The notes under the pieces: generated by a model
Seen by the model: the letters and a program-made list of their open reading frames with translations, nothing else
What the model was told of the DNA's origin: nothing
The model's database searches: none
NCBI GenBank assembly: GCA_035601195.1
Contig: DATNOU010000153.1
Location: forward strand, 1 to 15,393
DNA: 15,393 nucleotides
Source: JAIBJP01 sp035601195
Lineage (GTDB): Bacteria > Actinomycetota > Thermoleophilia > Gaiellales > Gaiellaceae
Direction of reading: 5' to 3'
Translations under genes and position numbers: made by a program
Shown: positions 13,281 through 15,393 of the stretch, piece after piece
Layout: the number at the start of each line of letters is the position of its first letter
Numbering within the stretch: position 1 is the first letter of the stretch

Positions 13281-14890
13281 AGCGCGTCGAACACGACCTC
13301 GCCCTCGACGAGGGTGAGGAGGACCCTGGCGTCCCCGACCGGCCCGGCGCCTGGATCGAAGAGATCCCGGTCGAGCACGACGAGGTCGGCGAACTTCCCG
13401 GGCTCGATCGAGCCGGTTTCGTCCTCCAGAAAGTTCACATAGGCCGAGCCTCGGGTGGAGGCCGCGACAGCGGTCTCGAGGTCGAGGGCTTCGTCGGGCA
13501 GCATGGGTTGGGTGTCGCGGTTCGGATGCTCGACGCGGGTGACGGCGACCTCGACGATCTCGAGCGGATTCGGAGTCGAGACCGTCCAGTCGCTTCCGAA
13601 GGCGAGTCGCGCACCCGCGCGGTGGAGACTGCCGAACGGGTAGTGGTACGAGGCCCGCTCCTCCCCGATGAAAGGGAGGGTCAGATCGGTCACGTAGCGG
13701 CTGGTGGCGGCCCAGTAGGGCTGCGCGTTCGCCACGACTGCGAGCTCGGCGAAGCGGGGCTGGTCGTCGGGATGGACGAGCTGGATGTGGGCCAGGTGGT
13801 GGCGGGCGTCGCGGCGGCCGTTCGCCTTCCGCGCCGCTTCGATCGCGTCGAGCGACTCGCGCACGGCGCGATCGCCGATCGTGTGCAGGTGGACTTGAAA
13901 ACCGTGGCCGTCGAGGAGAGTGACGATGGACGAGAGCTCATCCGGCTCGTGCATGCCGATACCGCGGTTGTCAGTATCCACATACGGCTCCAGAAGCGCT
14001 CCGGTGAAGTTCTCGAGCACGCCGTCCTGGAAGATCTTCGCTCCTCGGATGCGTAGGCGCCCGAGGCTCCCCTGCTCGCGCATCGCAAGCAGCTCGTCGA
14101 TCTGCTCCTCTCCCCGAGTACGGTCCCAGAGAAGGTTCCCCTCCGCCCTCATCGTCAACTCGCCTCGTTCGGCAAGCGTCCGGTAGGCGCTCAGGGTGTG
14201 CGGGAGGACGGTCGCGTCCTGCCAGGCGGTGATCCCGAGCGCGTGCAGCTGCGCCTGCGCGTTCAAGATGGCCTGCTCCCATTCGGCCGCGGTGGTTGCA
14301 GGTACGAGCTCCTGAACGGCGCGCATCGCTCCTTCGTGAAGCGTTCCGGACGGCTCTCCACCGGGGCCTCGCTCGATCCGTCCGTCGGGCGGATCCGAGG
14401 GCGACGAGTCGATGCTCGCGAGCTCGAGCGCCCTGCTGTTCACCCAGGCGCCATGGCCGTCCCGGTTCGTGACGAACACTGGCCGGTCGGGAACGATCGC
14501 GTCGAGGCTCTCCTTGTCCGGCGTTCCACCCGGAAAGGAGTCCATCGACCAGCCACTGCCCGCGATCCATTCCCGTTCAGGGTGCTCGGCTGCGTAGCGG
14601 GCTATCGCGTCGAGGCATTCCTCCGCGGTCTTGGCCTCGTGGAGGTTGCACTCGATCGCCAGGAGGCCTCCGTGCGGCGGATGCACGTGGGCGTCCTGGA
14701 AGCCCGATAGGATCGTGCGGCCCTCGAGCTCGACGACTCGCGTCGTCGCCCCCGCAGTGGTCGCGAGGTCCGATGCCGAGCCGACGGCCGTAATCCGGCC
14801 GCCCCGGACCGCGACCGCTTCGGCGATTCCGCTCGACACCGTGTGCACGGCGCCGCCTGTGAGGAGGAGATCGGCCGGGTTAGGGTCCAT
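13277..14890 (-). CDS. Amidohydrolase family 3 protein (YtcJ-like metal-dependent hydrolase)
   Basis: A 537-residue cyclic-amidohydrolase-superfamily protein of the YtcJ/amidohydrolase_3 group, probable hydrolase of an amide, urea-type or related bond. Small beta domains flank a TIM barrel: the N-terminal strand LLLTGGAVHTV, the metal motif DAHVH (His68, His70), a conserved RGAKIFQDG lysine segment, HLHTIGDRAV, AFGSDWTV with the catalytic-type Asp, and a C-terminal GSIEPGKFADLVVLDRDLF that returns to the beta domain. Length is as expected. ATG 14890 is preferred over ATG 14911 because the beta domain starts right after it; no strong ribosome site precedes either. It diverges from an M20 peptidase gene, and the pair may degrade related amide or peptide substrates. 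The true substrate is unknown. Confidence 0.9.
   Translation of the reverse strand: MDPNPADLLLTGGAVHTVSSGIAEAVAVRGGRITAVGSASDLATTAGATTRVVELEGRTILSGFQDAHVHPPHGGLLAIECNLHEAKTAEECLDAIARYAAEHPEREWIAGSGWSMDSFPGGTPDKESLDAIVPDRPVFVTNRDGHGAWVNSRALELASIDSSPSDPPDGRIERGPGGEPSGTLHEGAMRAVQELVPATTAAEWEQAILNAQAQLHALGITAWQDATVLPHTLSAYRTLAERGELTMRAEGNLLWDRTRGEEQIDELLAMREQGSLGRLRIRGAKIFQDGVLENFTGALLEPYVDTDNRGIGMHEPDELSSIVTLLDGHGFQVHLHTIGDRAVRESLDAIEAARKANGRRDARHHLAHIQLVHPDDQPRFAELAVVANAQPYWAATSRYVTDLTLPFIGEERASYHYPFGSLHRAGARLAFGSDWTVSTPNPLEIVEVAVTRVEHPNRDTQPMLPDEALDLETAVAASTRGSAYVNFLEDETGSIEPGKFADLVVLDRDLFDPGAGPVGDARVLLTLVEGEVVFDAL
14881..14886 (+). promoter_or_regulatory. Possible -10 box for the M20 peptidase gene
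   Basis: TAGGGT fits TANNNT and ends 9 nt before ATG 14896, so a leaderless or near-leaderless transcript is conceivable. It lies within the first codons of the divergent amidohydrolase gene. No clear -35 box is seen, and the AGGG could also act as a weak ribosome-binding site, so the call is weak. Confidence 0.25.
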
Positions 14891-14895
14891 CGGCG

Positions 14896-15393
14896 ATGGC
14901 GATCTTCTCATCCCTGGAAGCGCGGAAGGCGGTCGAGCGCGCGTTGCCCGAGACGATCTCCTTCCTGCAAGACCTGGTCAGGGTGTCGAGCCTGCTCGGC
15001 AACGAGGAGCCGGCGCAAGCGCTCGTCGAGCAACGCCTGCGGGACGTCGGCTTCGACGTCCGCTCGCTCGTGCCTGACGAGGCCGAGCTTGTCGAGAACC
15101 CTGACTCGGGGATCCCGCTCCTTTCCTACGAGGGTCGTCGCTGCCTCGTCGGCACGCAGGGAAGCGGTAGCGGACGCTCGCTCCTCCTGAACGGGCACGT
15201 CGACGTCGTCAGCGAGGAGCCCGCCGACCGCTGGACGAAGCCGCCCTACGGTGCCGCGATCGAGGACGGGCGGCTATACGGTCGGGGAGCCTGCGACATG
15301 AAGGGCGGGATCGCGGCCATGCTCCTCGCCGTCGAGGCTGCGCTGAGCGCCGGCGACCTCCCGGGCTCGGTCGTCTACCAGAGCGTGATCGAG
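14896..15393 (+). CDS. M20 family metallopeptidase/deacylase (ArgE/DapE type), N-terminal part, cut by window edge
   Basis: The first 166 residues of a di-zinc M20 hydrolase; the frame stays open through the last base. After a helical start (FLQDLVRVSSLLGNEEPAQ) come LLLNGHVDVV, with metal ligand His101 and Asp103, and YGRGACDMKGG, whose Asp134 bridges the two metals. The window ends at SVIE, where Glu166 should be the first of the catalytic Glu pair. Members remove acyl groups from N-acyl amino acids (ArgE, DapE) or cleave dipeptides. The start ATG 14896 lies 5 nt from the divergent amidohydrolase start; AGGG is about 10 nt upstream. The dimerisation domain and remaining ligands are outside the window, so the exact subfamily cannot be decided. 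Confidence 0.9.
   Translation, partial: MAIFSSLEARKAVERALPETISFLQDLVRVSSLLGNEEPAQALVEQRLRDVGFDVRSLVPDEAELVENPDSGIPLLSYEGRRCLVGTQGSGSGRSLLLNGHVDVVSEEPADRWTKPPYGAAIEDGRLYGRGACDMKGGIAAMLLAVEAALSAGDLPGSVVYQSVIE

Noticed and set aside
13061..14056. A 331-codon plus-strand open frame over the HAAS gene end and the YtcJ-like gene
   Set aside because: It overlaps the HAAS gene out of frame and is antisense to the amidohydrolase; low-complexity acidic and Gly-rich composition.
1..15393. tRNA, rRNA, CRISPR arrays, insertion sequences or prophage genes
   Set aside because: Coding genes fill nearly the whole window and I saw no repeat arrays, transposase or integrase motifs, or tRNA-like cloverleaf signals in the short gaps.

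Overview
The window is a gene-dense, high-GC (roughly two thirds G+C) bacterial segment with no RNA genes, insertion sequences or CRISPR arrays that I can see. Frequent GTG starts, many 4-nt start/stop overlaps, possible leaderless promoters with TANNNT -10 boxes, a Tat-lipoprotein transport receptor and a PadR/HAAS pair all fit an actinobacterium, perhaps Thermoleophilia. That assignment is an inference from style, not a marker gene.

Layout. A long minus-strand transcription unit runs from about 8832 down to and past base 1: a ThDP-dependent 2-oxoacid decarboxylase/acetolactate synthase-type enzyme, a HisC-type PLP aminotransferase, a PotD-B-C-A-like ABC importer, a hot-dog acyl-CoA thioesterase, an acyl-CoA dehydrogenase, and the first 79 residues of a Rieske ring-hydroxylating-type oxygenase alpha subunit cut by the window edge. 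Diverging from it with only 22 nt between start codons is a plus-strand unit (8855-13280): a trimethylamine dehydrogenase-family flavoprotein, a metal-dependent amidohydrolase, a small Rieske ferredoxin, then a PadR regulator and a HAAS-domain membrane protein that appear to have their own promoter. A YtcJ-type amidohydrolase (minus, 14890-13277) converges on this unit, the two stop codons sharing one CTAG. It diverges from a truncated M20 metallopeptidase (plus, 14896 to the end), with 5 nt between the two start codons.

Function. The two divergent units look like one catabolic locus for a cationic nitrogen compound. The parts present are an importer of the polyamine/opine/betaine class, an amine dehydrogenase-like flavoprotein, a Rieske oxygenase with a candidate ferredoxin donor, a transaminase/decarboxylase pair, a C-N hydrolase candidate, and acyl-CoA oxidation and hydrolysis enzymes. 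The substrate cannot be read from the sequence. The flavoprotein keeps the cofactor and catalytic residues of trimethylamine dehydrogenase but not two of the three residues of its aromatic substrate bowl, so trimethylamine itself is unlikely.

Regulation. The 8832/8855 divergent region appears to hold two back-to-back promoters with overlapping -10 boxes. The PadR gene has a near-canonical promoter ending 7 nt before its ATG, with an inverted repeat whose right arm is the -10 box, which suggests leaderless translation and autoregulation. No intergenic stretch exceeds 40 bases, so there are no long non-coding stretches to describe.
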